Assembly: GCF_030150285.1 (NCBI RefSeq)
Contig: NZ_JASLGE010000076.1
Coordinates: 23,205 to 87,204 of the forward strand
Length of the DNA stretch: 64,000 bases
Direction of reading: 5' to 3'
From: Pseudomonas sp.
Lineage (GTDB): Bacteria > Pseudomonadota > Gammaproteobacteria > Pseudomonadales > Pseudomonadaceae
Part shown: piece after piece, positions 43,649 through 53,278 of the stretch
Layout: each line of letters opens with the position of its first letter
Numbering within the stretch: the first letter of the stretch is position 1
The notes under the pieces: generated by a model
The model's database searches: none
What the model was told of the DNA's origin: nothing
Seen by the model: only the letters and a program-made list of their open reading frames with translations
Program-made: the position numbers and the translations under genes

Positions 43649-44407
43649 ATGATCTTGCGCGCCGCGCTTTCTGTTGTTTGGGCCAGCCTGCTGGCTGGCT
43701 GCGTGTCATCGGGCGATTCAGGCCCGATGTCCACCGACACGGGGCGAGACGAGGCGCGTCAGGCTTATGTGCAGCTGGGGTTAGGCTACCTTCAGCAGGG
43801 AATGACCGAGCAGGCTAAAATTCCCTTGAGTAAGGCCCTTGAGCTCGACAAGTCTGATCCGGACGCCAACGCTGCACTGGCGTTGGTGTTTGAGTCGCAG
43901 ATGGAGTTCGACCTCGCCGAGCAAGCGTTTCGTACGGCGTTAAACGGGCGACCTGCCGATGCGCGCATTCGCAATAATTACGGCAGCTTTCTGTTCGGCC
44001 AGCAACGTTATCAGGAGGCCCGAGAGCAGTTTCTGAGCGCGGTGGCGGATGACTTGTACCCCGAGCGTTCTCGCGTCTACGAGAACCTGGGGGTCACCTC
44101 GCTCAAGTTGGGCGAGCGCGATGAAGGGCGTCAGCAGCTGGAAAAAGCGCTGCGTTTGAACGGTCAGCAACCTCGGGCGTTGCTTGAAATGGCTGAGTTG
44201 TCTTACGAAGACAGGCATTATGTGCCAGCACGTGATTTTTACGCTCGTTTTAGTCTGCTTAGCGGGCAAAATGCACGTAGTCTATTGCTCGGTGCGCGGC
44301 TAGCGAATGTCTTCGACGAACGCAGCCCGACTGCCGATTATGGCCAGCAACTTAAACGACTCTATCCCGGCACGCCGGAATATCAGCAATACCTGTCGGA
44401 GCAATGA
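43649..44407 (+). CDS. pilW: Type IV pilus biogenesis lipoprotein PilW/PilF
   Basis: Outer-membrane pilotin of 252 residues that helps PilQ secretin assembly. Lipobox LLAGC gives lipidated Cys18; the rest is a series of TPR motifs (LGLGYLQQGMTEQAKIPLSKAL, NYGSFLFGQQRYQEAREQF). Called PilF in P. aeruginosa. Overlaps rodZ by 4 bp. Its place between rlmN and rodZ is conserved in Pseudomonas. Confidence 0.94.
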   Translation: MILRAALSVVWASLLAGCVSSGDSGPMSTDTGRDEARQAYVQLGLGYLQQGMTEQAKIPLSKALELDKSDPDANAALALVFESQMEFDLAEQAFRTALNGRPADARIRNNYGSFLFGQQRYQEAREQFLSAVADDLYPERSRVYENLGVTSLKLGERDEGRQQLEKALRLNGQQPRALLEMAELSYEDRHYVPARDFYARFSLLSGQNARSLLLGARLANVFDERSPTADYGQQLKRLYPGTPEYQQYLSEQ

Positions 44408-45381
44408 TGAAAGCGGCGCAACCCGAAGTTCCAGCAGCGACCCGTGGCAATCCCGGTGAGACCTTGCGTCAGGCCCGTGAGCACAATGGATGGACGTTGT
44501 CTGAAGTTGCCTTGAAGCTCAACCTTACGGTCAGCTCATTGAGCAACCTTGAGGCGGGTGCGTTCGACAAGTTGCCAGGCCATACCTTTGCGCGCGGCTA
44601 TATCCGTGCCTATGCAAAGTTGCTTGGCATGGACCAGGCGGCCCTGGTGCGAGAGTTTGACCAGTGCACCGGTACGGATGCCAACGGCAGCAACGTACAC
44701 AGCTTGGGGCGAATAGAAGAACCTGTGCGTGTCTCCCACACCATTTTGCGCATCGTCAGCCTGCTATTGCTGGTGGCGGTGATCGGTGGCGGTTTTATCT
44801 GGTGGCAGGATCAAACGTCCATGCGCGCCAAAGATCTGATTGGCCTGACACCTGAGCATGTCGAAGTGGAAGGGGCGGACGGAACAACGCAGATCCATCC
44901 GCTGGACGAGCCTGAAGATCAAGCGGTCAGCGAGTCCCAGGAAGCCAGCCCGCCGGCCGAAGGCGAGCCTGCGGCCGACCAGCCCGTGGCAACGCCGCTG
45001 GCACTGCCAGCCGCGCCTGCTGCTGCGCCGGTTGTGACTCAACCCGCCACAACGGCAACCGCACCGGTTGCGTCTGCCGCTCCTGCCGCGCCGGCGGCGG
45101 TAGCGGCTCCCGCAACCCCGGCGAGCGCGCCGGTCGCGGGGGCTGGTCAGGTCGTTGTGCACTACACCGCTGATTGCTGGACTCAGGTGACCGATAGCAC
45201 TGGCAAGGTGCTGTTTGGTGGCTTGAAGCGCAAGGGCGAGAATCTTGATGTGAGCGGCAAACCTCCACTGAGCTTGCGCCTGGGTTATGCCCGTGGTGCT
45301 CAAGTGACCTACAACGGTCAGGTTGTGGATGTGGCTCCTTTCACCAGTGGCGAGACTGCTCGTCTGAAGTTAGGTCAATAA
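44404..45381 (+). CDS. rodZ: Cell-shape protein RodZ
   Basis: Bitopic protein of 325 residues linking MreB to the wall machinery. N-terminal helix-turn-helix (about 18-80, LRQAREHNGWTLSEVALKLNL), one membrane helix near 110-130 (ILRIVSLLLLVAVIGGGFIW), a long periplasmic Ala/Pro linker (about 180-250) and a C-terminal beta domain (DUF4115, YTADCWTQVTDSTGKVLF). Starts inside the end of pilW. Confidence 0.94.
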   Translation: MMKAAQPEVPAATRGNPGETLRQAREHNGWTLSEVALKLNLTVSSLSNLEAGAFDKLPGHTFARGYIRAYAKLLGMDQAALVREFDQCTGTDANGSNVHSLGRIEEPVRVSHTILRIVSLLLLVAVIGGGFIWWQDQTSMRAKDLIGLTPEHVEVEGADGTTQIHPLDEPEDQAVSESQEASPPAEGEPAADQPVATPLALPAAPAAAPVVTQPATTATAPVASAAPAAPAAVAAPATPASAPVAGAGQVVVHYTADCWTQVTDSTGKVLFGGLKRKGENLDVSGKPPLSLRLGYARGAQVTYNGQVVDVAPFTSGETARLKLGQ

Positions 45382-45384
45382 GTC

Positions 45385-46494
45385 ATGCACGGCGAATCAC
45401 CAATCAAACGTCGCGAATCGCGCAAAATCTGGGTCGGCTCGGTACCCGTCGGTGGCGATGCGCCCATCGCGGTACAGAGCATGACCAACAGTGACACCAA
45501 CGATGTCGCTGCGACCGTGGCACAAATCAACCGGCTTGAAGCAGCGGGCGTCGATATCGTGCGGGTTTCCGTGCCGGATATGGACGCAGCAGAAGCGTTT
45601 GGTCGTATCAAACAGTTGGTTAAAGTGCCTCTGGTGGCAGACATTCATTTCGATTACCGCATTGCCCTGCGCGTTGCGGAGCTGGGGGTCGACTGCCTGC
45701 GCATCAACCCGGGCAATATCGGGCGCGAAGACCGTGTGCGCGCGGTGGTGGATGCCGCCCGTGATCGGGGTATTCCGATTCGTATCGGGGTTAACGCCGG
45801 CTCGCTCGAAAAAGACCTGCAAAAGAAATACGGCGAACCGACACCCGCGGCGTTGGTGGAGTCGGCGTTACGCCATGTCGAGCACCTTGAGCGTCTGAAT
45901 TTCAAGGACTTCAAGGTCAGCGTAAAGGCGTCGGACGTGTTCATGGCCGTTGAAGCCTACCGTTTGCTGGCCAAGGAAATCGTTCAACCTTTGCACCTGG
46001 GTATTACCGAGGCCGGTGGTTTGCGTTCGGGCACAGTGAAATCTGCCGTGGGCCTAGGTATGCTGCTTGCCGAAGGAATTGGCGATACTATTCGCATCTC
46101 GCTGGCCGCAGACCCGGTTGAGGAAGTCAAAGTCGGTTACGACATTCTCAAGTCCCTGCACCTGCGTTCGCGAGGCATCAACTTTATCGCGTGCCCCAGT
46201 TGCTCTCGGCAGAACTTCGACGTGGTGAAAACCATGAACGAGCTTGAAGTTCGTCTTGAAGACTTGTTGGTACCCCTGGATGTCGCTGTGATTGGCTGTG
46301 TGGTAAACGGCCCCGGTGAAGCCAAGGAAGCGCATGTAGGCCTGACAGGCGGAACGCCAAACCTGATTTATATCGACGGAAAACCGTCGCAAAAACTGAC
46401 GAATGACAATCTGGTGGATGAACTCGAGAGGCTTATCCGCCAGAAAGCGGCCGAAAAGGTCGAAGCTGATGCTGCGGTTATCGCGCGCGGCTAA
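45385..46494 (+). CDS. ispG: 4-hydroxy-3-methylbut-2-enyl diphosphate synthase
   Basis: [4Fe-4S] enzyme of the MEP isoprenoid pathway, 369 residues. TIM-barrel start (PIAVQSMTNSDTND) and C-terminal cluster cysteines in ACPSCSRQNF and GCVVNGPGE are intact. Depends on reducing power and Fe-S supply. Starts 3 bp after rodZ and precedes hisS by 22 bp. Confidence 0.98.
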   Translation: MHGESPIKRRESRKIWVGSVPVGGDAPIAVQSMTNSDTNDVAATVAQINRLEAAGVDIVRVSVPDMDAAEAFGRIKQLVKVPLVADIHFDYRIALRVAELGVDCLRINPGNIGREDRVRAVVDAARDRGIPIRIGVNAGSLEKDLQKKYGEPTPAALVESALRHVEHLERLNFKDFKVSVKASDVFMAVEAYRLLAKEIVQPLHLGITEAGGLRSGTVKSAVGLGMLLAEGIGDTIRISLAADPVEEVKVGYDILKSLHLRSRGINFIACPSCSRQNFDVVKTMNELEVRLEDLLVPLDVAVIGCVVNGPGEAKEAHVGLTGGTPNLIYIDGKPSQKLTNDNLVDELERLIRQKAAEKVEADAAVIARG

Positions 46495-46516
46495 TCAAAC
46501 GAATTAAGGATTTTTT

Positions 46517-47806
46517 GTGAGCAAGTCACTGCAAGCCATTCGTGGCATGAACGATATCCTGCCGGAGCAGACGCCGTTGTGGCGTTACTTTGAAGGCACG
46601 GTATCGCGCTTGCTGGATAACTACGGTTATAAGCAAATTCGTATGCCTATCGTCGAGTTCACCGAGTTGTTCAAGCGCTCGATCGGTGAAGTGACGGATA
46701 TCGTAGAAAAAGAGATGTACACCTTCGAGGACCGCAACGGCGATTCGCTGACCTTGCGCCCGGAAGGCACGGCAGCCTGCGTGCGCGCAGCTCTCGAACA
46801 CGGCATTACAGGCGGCGGCCAGGTGCAGAAGTTGTGGTACATCGGCCCGATGTTCCGCCACGAGCGTCCACAAAAAGGCCGTTATCGTCAGTTTCACCAA
46901 ATCGGGGTCGAAGTGTTCAACCTCGATGGTCCGGACATTGATGCCGAGTTGATAGTGTTGACCTGGCGTCTGTGGGGCGAGTTGGGCATCCGTGATGCCG
47001 TCAAGCTCGAACTCAACAGCCTGGGTACCAGCGAAGCGCGTGGCCGTTACCGTGCTGCGTTGGTCGACTACCTGTCATCGCGCCTGAGCGAACTGGACGA
47101 AGACAGCCAGCGTCGCTTGAAATCCAACCCCTTGCGTGTGCTCGATACCAAGAATGCCGATACCCAGGCTGTTCTGGTCGATGCGCCGAAACTGGTGGAC
47201 TACCTCGACGAAGAGTCGCGCGTGCATTTCGAAGGCCTCAAGGCTCGACTGGACGCTGCCGGTATCCCCTACGTCATCAACCCAAAATTGGTGCGTGGGC
47301 TCGATTACTACAGCAAGACCGTCTTTGAATGGGTCACCGACAAACTGGGCGCTCAGGGCACCGTTTGCGCGGGTGGCCGTTACGACGGTCTGGTTGAACA
47401 AATGGGTGGCAAGCCAACCCCAGGTGTTGGTTTTGCAATGGGCATCGAGCGTTTGATCCTGCTGCTGGAAACCCTTGAACAAATCCCCGAGGAGATCGCA
47501 CGTCAGGTAGACGTTTACCTGTGCGCTTTCGGTGAAGCCGCTGAACTGGCGGCCCTGGCGTTGAGCGAACGCGTTCGTGACCAACTGCCCAACCTGCGCC
47601 TGCAGATCAATGCCGGTGCTGGCAGCTTCAAGAGCCAGTTCAAAAAGGCCGACAAGAGCGGTGCGTTGTACGCACTGATTCTGGGTGACGACGAACTGGC
47701 TCAGCACGTGGTAGGCGTCAAGCCGCTGCGAGGCCAGGGCGAACAACAAACGATTGCCTGGGATGCTCTTTCAGAGCACTTGGCCACCTGCATCGTGCAG
47801 GCTTGA
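46517..47806 (+). CDS. hisS: Histidyl-tRNA synthetase
   Basis: Class II synthetase of 429 residues charging tRNA-His. Motif 2 (MFRHERPQKGRYRQFHQIG) and the histidine-A box LVRGLDYYSKTVFE are present, with motif 3 near GFAMGIERL. Start is GTG at 46517 with AAGGA upstream; gives the normal N-terminus SLQAIRGMNDILP. Confidence 0.98.
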   Translation: MSKSLQAIRGMNDILPEQTPLWRYFEGTVSRLLDNYGYKQIRMPIVEFTELFKRSIGEVTDIVEKEMYTFEDRNGDSLTLRPEGTAACVRAALEHGITGGGQVQKLWYIGPMFRHERPQKGRYRQFHQIGVEVFNLDGPDIDAELIVLTWRLWGELGIRDAVKLELNSLGTSEARGRYRAALVDYLSSRLSELDEDSQRRLKSNPLRVLDTKNADTQAVLVDAPKLVDYLDEESRVHFEGLKARLDAAGIPYVINPKLVRGLDYYSKTVFEWVTDKLGAQGTVCAGGRYDGLVEQMGGKPTPGVGFAMGIERLILLLETLEQIPEEIARQVDVYLCAFGEAAELAALALSERVRDQLPNLRLQINAGAGSFKSQFKKADKSGALYALILGDDELAQHVVGVKPLRGQGEQQTIAWDALSEHLATCIVQA

Positions 47807-47846
47807 AGCTGTAAAACAGCCGATTTAGCGAATAAGGAGTGTTGGG

Positions 47847-48488
47847 GTGTCGAGTAACGATGATGATCAGCTGGGCGAGTTGAAAGACTGGTGGCAGCGC
47901 AACGGCAAACCCCTGGTCACAGGCGGCTTGTTGGCGCTGGTGGTGGTGTTCGGTTGGCAGGCTTGGCACAAATATCAGAGCAATCAGTCGCAAGGCGCGT
48001 CGATTCTCTACCAACAGTTGCTTGAAACCACGCTGACGCCTAACGGCCAGCCTGATATGGCTCGCGTGGCCGATCTGGCCGGTAAGCTGAAAAGCGAATA
48101 CGGCGGCTCGGCTTACGCTCAGTTTGGCGGCTTGTTTGTGGCCAAAGTGGCGGTGGAGAGTGGCAAGCTCGATGATGCAGTGACCGAGCTGAAAATCATT
48201 GTCGACAAGCCGGCCAACGCTACCCTGAGCGAGGTCGCGCGTCAGCGTCTGGCACAGGTTCTGGCTGCCCAGGGCAAAGTCGATGAAGCCCTGAAGCTGC
48301 TTGAAGGCGATTCGGACAAAGCATTCCTGGCCAGCCGTGAAGAACTGAAGGGCGACTTGCTGGTTCAGCAAGGCCGTGCTGAAGACGCACGTGCTGCCTA
48401 CGAGAAAGCCAAGGCTGCGCTGTCGGATGAAGCGGCAGTAGGTGGCTTACAAATCAAGCTGGACGACCTGGCCAAAGGGGATGCGTGA
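47847..48488 (+). CDS. yfgM: YfgM-family TPR protein (SecYEG-associated)
   Basis: Inner-membrane protein of 213 residues with one N-terminal helix (about 25-42, LVTGGLLALVVVFGWQAW) and periplasmic TPR-like repeats. In E. coli YfgM links SecYEG to periplasmic chaperones such as PpiD. GTG start at 47847 with AAGGAG 9 nt upstream. Overlaps bamB by 8 bp; the yfgM-bamB-der order is conserved in gamma-proteobacteria. Confidence 0.93.
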   Translation: MSSNDDDQLGELKDWWQRNGKPLVTGGLLALVVVFGWQAWHKYQSNQSQGASILYQQLLETTLTPNGQPDMARVADLAGKLKSEYGGSAYAQFGGLFVAKVAVESGKLDDAVTELKIIVDKPANATLSEVARQRLAQVLAAQGKVDEALKLLEGDSDKAFLASREELKGDLLVQQGRAEDARAAYEKAKAALSDEAAVGGLQIKLDDLAKGDA

Positions 48489-49632
48489 AGTGATCCGATG
48501 GAAACATGCAGCATTGCTGGCTCTGGTCGTTTTGGCCGCGGGTTGCAGCAGCAACAGCAAAAAAGAACTTCCACCCGCTGAACTGACCGACTTCAAAGAA
48601 GAAGTCGTGCTGCAAAAGCAGTGGAGTCGTTCCATCGGTGATGGTCAGGGCAAGAACTACAACCTGCTGGTTCCAGCGGTTGAAGGCAACACCCTCTACG
48701 CCGCCGATGTGACCGGCATCGTGATGTCCCTTGACCGCATGAACGGCGACGTTCAGTGGAAAAAAGACCTCGAACAGCCTGTCTCTGGCGCTATCGGCGT
48801 GGGCTATGGGCTGGTGATGCTGGGTACTTTGAAGGGGGATGTTATTGCTCTGGATGCCAGCACCGGTGAAGAAAAGTGGCGTGCTCGTGTCAACAGTGAA
48901 GTGCTTGCACCGCCGGCCAACAACGGCGATATCGTTGTGGTACAGACCCAGGACGATCACCTGATTGGCCTGGATGCTTCCACGGGCGATCAGCGCTGGA
49001 TCTACGACAGTACTCCGGGTGTGTTGACCTTGCGTGGCACCGGTGCCCCGTTGGTCAGCAATCACCTGGCTATCGCCGGCCTGTCGACAGGTAAAGTTGT
49101 CGCCCTGGACATTCAAAACGGTGTGCCTGTGTGGGAGCAGCGTGTTGCTATCCCTCAGGGGCGTTCTGAGCTTGAGCGTATTGTCGATATTGACGGCGGC
49201 TTGCTGCTGTCTGGCGGCACGCTCTACGTTGCCAGCTATCAAGGCCGCATGGCTGCGCTGGATATGGAAAGCGGGCGTGTGCTGTGGCAGCGTGACGCTT
49301 CCAGCTACGCCGGGGTTGCTCAAGGCTTTGGCAGCGTTTACGTCAGCCTGGCGTCCGGTACGGTTGAAGGTGTAGATGAGCGTTCCACCACCACCTTGTG
49401 GAGTAACGACGCATTGGCGCGCCGTCAATTGTCGGCACCTGAGGTCTTCTCCAGCTATGTGGCTGTCGGCGACATGGAAGGCTATCTGCACCTGTTGAGC
49501 CAGGTTGATGGTCGTTTCGTGGGTCGTACCCGTATTGACAGTGACGGCCTTCGTGTTCGTCCGCTGGTGGTCGGTGACATGATTTACGTGTTTGGTAACA
49601 GCGGCAAACTGGAAGCCCTGACCATTCGCTAA
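48481..49632 (+). CDS. bamB: Outer membrane assembly lipoprotein BamB
   Basis: Beta-propeller lipoprotein of the BAM complex, 383 residues, inserting outer-membrane proteins. Lipobox LAAGC gives lipidated Cys22; PQQ-like blades recur (VSGAIGVGYGLVMLGTLKGD, ALDASTGEEKWRA, ALDMESGRVLWQRD). ATG at 48481 overlaps yfgM by 8 bp; GTG at 48490 is an alternative that still keeps the signal peptide. Confidence 0.95.
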   Translation: MREVIRWKHAALLALVVLAAGCSSNSKKELPPAELTDFKEEVVLQKQWSRSIGDGQGKNYNLLVPAVEGNTLYAADVTGIVMSLDRMNGDVQWKKDLEQPVSGAIGVGYGLVMLGTLKGDVIALDASTGEEKWRARVNSEVLAPPANNGDIVVVQTQDDHLIGLDASTGDQRWIYDSTPGVLTLRGTGAPLVSNHLAIAGLSTGKVVALDIQNGVPVWEQRVAIPQGRSELERIVDIDGGLLLSGGTLYVASYQGRMAALDMESGRVLWQRDASSYAGVAQGFGSVYVSLASGTVEGVDERSTTTLWSNDALARRQLSAPEVFSSYVAVGDMEGYLHLLSQVDGRFVGRTRIDSDGLRVRPLVVGDMIYVFGNSGKLEALTIR

Positions 49633-49715
49633 GGCGTCTATGCTTGAGGCTCTAGGGCCTTGAGCAGCCTTGCTCTGGCAAGGTTTGCGGCACATTTGTG
49701 CTGTTCCGAACTCTG

Positions 49716-49744
49716 GCCGCTGCCTTGCAGCGGCTTTTGTATTT
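49716..49744 (+). terminator. Terminator between bamB and der
   Basis: GCCGCTGC pairs with GCAGCGGC around CTT, followed by TTTTGTATTTT. It lies 27 bp before the der start, so der may depend on readthrough or on a close promoter. Confidence 0.75.
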
Positions 49745-49770
49745 TCTGAATTAACGAAGTGGAGAGCCGC

Positions 49771-51240
49771 ATGGTTCCCGTAATCGCCCTGGTGGGCCGA
49801 CCTAACGTCGGCAAGTCCACCTTGTTCAACCGCCTGACCAGGACTCGTGACGCCATCGTCGGCGACTTGTCCGGTCTGACCCGTGATCGCCAATACGGTG
49901 AGGCCAAGTGGCAAGGGCGTTCCTACATTCTGGTCGACACCGGCGGTATCTCCGGTGACGAGCACGGTATGGACGAAAAAATGGCTGAGCAATCGCTGCT
50001 GGCCATTGAAGAAGCTGATGTCGTTCTGTTCCTGGTTGATGCCAAAGCGGGTTTCACGGCCGCGGACCAGATGATCGGCGAGCACCTTCGCAAACGTAAC
50101 AAGCGTTCCTACGTGGTGGCCAACAAAGTCGATAACATCGACCCGGACATGGCGCGTGCCGAGTTTGCACCCTTGGGTATGGGCGACGCGATTCCCATCG
50201 CTGGCGCACATGGCCGGGGTATCACGCAGTTGCTGGAAATTGCCCTGGGCACCTTCCCGCGTGATGAAGAAGAGCCGGAAGACGGCGAAGAAGAAGTTGT
50301 TCTTGAGGGTGAGGAAGCCAAGCGCATTCCGGGCCCAAGCGAAAAAGACGGCATCAAGATCGCCATCATTGGTCGCCCTAACGTCGGTAAATCGACCCTG
50401 GTTAACCGCATGCTCGGTGAAGACCGGGTGATCGTGTATGACCAGCCGGGTACCACGCGTGACAGTATCTACATCCCGTTTGAGCGTAATGACGAGAAGT
50501 ACACGCTGATCGACACCGCCGGTGTGCGCAAGCGCGGCAAGATCCACGAAGAAGTTGAAAAGTTCTCCGTGGTCAAAACCTTGCAGGCGATCAAAGACGC
50601 TAACGTGGTGATCTTTGTGATGGATGCCCGCGAAGGCGTGGTAGACCATGACCTCAACCTGTTGGGCTTTGCGCTGGAGGCCGGTCGTGCGCTGGTCATC
50701 GCGATCAACAAGTGGGACGGCATGACCCCGAGCGAACGTGATTTCGTGAAGGTGGAACTGACGCGTCGCTTGTTCTTCGTCGACTTTGCCGATATCCACT
50801 TTATCTCGGCCTTGCACGGCACGGGCGTGGGTAACCTGTATCAGTCGGTGCAGAACTCCTTCAAATCGGCTGTCACGCGCTGGCCGACCAACCGCCTGAC
50901 CCAGATCCTTGAAGACGCGGTCAGCGAACATGCGCCGCCGATGGTCAACAGCCGCCGGATCAAGCTGCGTTATGCGCACTTGGGTGGCGCTAACCCGCCG
51001 ATTATCGTGATCCACGGTAACCAGGTTGAAAAGGTTCCGAAGTCCTACGTTCGTTATCTTGAAAACACGTACCGTCGTGTCTTGAAGCTGGTCGGTACGC
51101 CGATCCGCATCGAGTTCAAAGGCGGTGAGAACCCTTACGAAGCCAACAAAAACTCGTTGACTGACCGTCAGGTAAACAAGAAGCGCCGCATGATGTCGCA
51201 CCACAAGAAAGCGGATAAAAAACGTAGAGACAAGCGCTGA
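49771..51240 (+). CDS. der: Ribosome assembly GTPase Der (EngA)
   Basis: Tandem-GTPase of 489 residues needed for 50S subunit maturation. Two G domains with P-loops at 9-16 and 201-208 (GRPNVGKS), joined by a highly acidic linker (about 165-183), and a C-terminal KH-like domain with a basic tail (KKRRMMSHHKKADKKRRDKR). ATG at 49771 has GGAG 8-11 nt upstream; an in-frame GTG four codons earlier is less likely. Confidence 0.97.
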   Translation: MVPVIALVGRPNVGKSTLFNRLTRTRDAIVGDLSGLTRDRQYGEAKWQGRSYILVDTGGISGDEHGMDEKMAEQSLLAIEEADVVLFLVDAKAGFTAADQMIGEHLRKRNKRSYVVANKVDNIDPDMARAEFAPLGMGDAIPIAGAHGRGITQLLEIALGTFPRDEEEPEDGEEEVVLEGEEAKRIPGPSEKDGIKIAIIGRPNVGKSTLVNRMLGEDRVIVYDQPGTTRDSIYIPFERNDEKYTLIDTAGVRKRGKIHEEVEKFSVVKTLQAIKDANVVIFVMDAREGVVDHDLNLLGFALEAGRALVIAINKWDGMTPSERDFVKVELTRRLFFVDFADIHFISALHGTGVGNLYQSVQNSFKSAVTRWPTNRLTQILEDAVSEHAPPMVNSRRIKLRYAHLGGANPPIIVIHGNQVEKVPKSYVRYLENTYRRVLKLVGTPIRIEFKGGENPYEANKNSLTDRQVNKKRRMMSHHKKADKKRRDKR

Positions 51241-51260
51241 TGCGCTAGTTGTAAGTTTTG

Positions 51261-51327
51261 AGCTGCAAGCTGTAAGTTAGAGCAGATATGCTTTTAGCTT
51301 GCAGCTTGAGGCTTACTACTTGCAGCT
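51261..51327. repeat. AGCTGCAAGCT inverted-repeat cluster
   Basis: AGCTGCAAGCT (51261-51271) and its exact reverse complement (51296-51306), plus a further acttgcagct at 51318-51327. A similar cluster occurs at 60778-60856. The remainder of this gap shows no gene. Confidence 0.7.
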
Positions 51328-51347
51328 CCCTAAAAGGGTCCACGTTC

Positions 51348-52496
51348 ATGATTACCAGCAAGTTGCCGAATGTCGGCACCACTATCTTTACGCGCATGTC
51401 GCAGCTCGCGGCTGAAACCGGCGCGCTTAACCTGTCTCAGGGCTTCCCTGACTTTGATGGCCCGCAAGCACTGCTTGATGCAGTTGGCCAATATATCGCC
51501 AGCGGCCATAACCAATATTCTCCCATGACCGGTCTACCCGCCTTGCGCCAGCAAGTGGCGGCCAAGATTGCCCGCAGTTACGGGGTACAGGTCAACGCCG
51601 ATACTGAAGTGACCATCACCCCGGGTGCGACCCAGGCGATCTTTTGTGCCATTCAGGCGGTGATCCACGCCGGTGACGAAGTTATTGTGTTCGACCCTTG
51701 CTATGACAGTTACGAACCTGCGGTTGAATTGGCGGGTGGTCGGTGCGTGCATGTGCAATTGGGCCTGAGTGATTTCTCCATCGATTGGCAGAAGCTCGAA
51801 GACGCGCTGACACCGCGCACTCGCATGATCATTCTTAACAGCCCGCATAACCCCAGCGGTGCGTTGATTACACGGGCCGAGCTGGACCAGTTGGCCAAGC
51901 TTATCGAAAACCGTGACATCTACCTGATCAGCGATGAGGTGTACGAACACTTGGTGTTTGACGGCGTGCCTCACGTCAGTGTTTTGTCACATGCGCAGTT
52001 GTACCATCGCGCTTTCGTGGTCAGTTCGTTCGGTAAGACGTATCACGTCACGGGCTGGAAAACCGGTTATGTGGTGGCACCGCCGGCATTGACGGCAGAG
52101 CTGCGTAAGGTTCACCAATACGTCAGCTTTTGCGGTGTAACGCCGTTGCAGTACGCGCTGGCCGATTTTATGGCCGCACACCCTGAGCACGTTGAAGCGT
52201 TACCCGCGTTTTACCAGGCCAAGCGCGACCTGTTTTGTGATGTATTGAAGCCCTCACGGTTTACCTTCACGCCGGTAGCGGGTACCTATTTTCAGTTAGT
52301 GGACTATTCCCCTATTCGCCCGGATCTTAATGATGTCGACATGGCCATGTGGCTGACCCGTGAACACGGTGTGGCGACAATCCCGGTTTCGGTGTTTTAC
52401 CAGACCCCGCCCGAAGGGCAGCGGCTGGTTCGTCTATGTTTTGCAAAACGCGAGGAGACGCTGCGTGAAGCAGCAGAGAAACTATGCGTGATCTAA
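51348..52496 (+). CDS. PLP-dependent aminotransferase (methionine/glutamine type, YbdL-like)
   Basis: Class I/II aminotransferase of 382 residues, probably accepting methionine or aromatic amino acids and their keto acids. The PLP lysine is Lys230 in SSFGKTYHVTGWK; NSPHNPSGAL and the SDEVYEH motif are intact. Overlaps the omega-amidase gene by 13 bp. That pairing is known for glutamine transaminase and omega-amidase acting in tandem in methionine salvage, where glutamine is the amino donor and the amidase hydrolyses the ketoglutaramate product. The start at 51348 avoids a longer frame reading through the repeat cluster. Confidence 0.93.
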   Translation: MITSKLPNVGTTIFTRMSQLAAETGALNLSQGFPDFDGPQALLDAVGQYIASGHNQYSPMTGLPALRQQVAAKIARSYGVQVNADTEVTITPGATQAIFCAIQAVIHAGDEVIVFDPCYDSYEPAVELAGGRCVHVQLGLSDFSIDWQKLEDALTPRTRMIILNSPHNPSGALITRAELDQLAKLIENRDIYLISDEVYEHLVFDGVPHVSVLSHAQLYHRAFVVSSFGKTYHVTGWKTGYVVAPPALTAELRKVHQYVSFCGVTPLQYALADFMAAHPEHVEALPAFYQAKRDLFCDVLKPSRFTFTPVAGTYFQLVDYSPIRPDLNDVDMAMWLTREHGVATIPVSVFYQTPPEGQRLVRLCFAKREETLREAAEKLCVI

Positions 52497-53275
52497 GTGG
52501 CTTAACCGATTTAACTGTGGCCTTGGTGCAGACCTCGCTGGTGTGGCATGACCGTCAGGCTAACCTTGATCATTTTGACGATCTGCTTTCGCAGGTTCAG
52601 GGCGCGGATCTGGTCGTATTGCCCGAAATGTTCACTACTGGTTTTACCATGGAGTCGCAAGCTCTGGCCGAGCCTGAAAATGGCCCGACCACGCACTGGT
52701 TGCGCGCTCAGGCCCAACGGCTCAATGCCGTGGTAACCGGAAGCGTGATTGTGCAGGCGGCTGATGGCAGCCATCGCAATCGTCTGCTCTGGGCCCGGCC
52801 TGATGGCGAAGTGTTGCACTACGACAAGCGCCACTTGTTCCGCATGGCGGGCGAGCATGAGCACTTCACACCGGGTGAGCGTCAGGTTGAGTTCGAAGTG
52901 AAGGGTTGGCGTATTCGCCCGCTGATTTGCTACGACTTGCGTTTCCCGGTGTGGAGTTGCGACCCGCACGACACCGACTTGCTGATCTACACCGCCAATT
53001 GGCCAGGTTCGCGTCGTTTGCACTGGAACCGTTTGCTGCCGGCCCGTGCCATCGAAAACCTGTGTTACGTCGCTGCAGTCAACCGTGTGGGCACGGATGG
53101 TAAAGGCCTGGTGTATACCGGTGACAGCCAGGTCCTGGACTTTCAGGGTGAGTCATTGCTGAGTGCAGGTGAAGCAGACGGTGTGTTCACCATGAGCCTC
53201 AGCGTGGCAGACCTGTCGGCATACCGCGAGCGCTTTCCGGCGTACATGGATGCCGACGATTTTGAGATTCACTAA
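52484..53275 (+). CDS. Omega-amidase, YafV-like nitrilase-family protein
   Basis: Nitrilase-superfamily amidase of 263 residues with the catalytic triad Glu48 (LPEMF), Lys115 (YDKRHLF) and Cys149 (ICYDLRFP). The best guess is omega-amidase, hydrolysing alpha-ketoglutaramate or related amides made by the overlapping aminotransferase. The 13-bp overlap shows coupled translation. REP and terminator sequences follow. Confidence 0.93.
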   Translation: MRDLSGLTDLTVALVQTSLVWHDRQANLDHFDDLLSQVQGADLVVLPEMFTTGFTMESQALAEPENGPTTHWLRAQAQRLNAVVTGSVIVQAADGSHRNRLLWARPDGEVLHYDKRHLFRMAGEHEHFTPGERQVEFEVKGWRIRPLICYDLRFPVWSCDPHDTDLLIYTANWPGSRRLHWNRLLPARAIENLCYVAAVNRVGTDGKGLVYTGDSQVLDFQGESLLSAGEADGVFTMSLSVADLSAYRERFPAYMDADDFEIH

Positions 53276-53278
53276 GCC

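Noticed and set aside
48454..51204. 916-codon open frame antisense to bamB and der
   Set aside because: It mirrors two well-supported genes; such frames arise from codon bias in GC-rich genomes. The translation shows no domain and is His/Gln/Arg-rich, typical of antisense reading.
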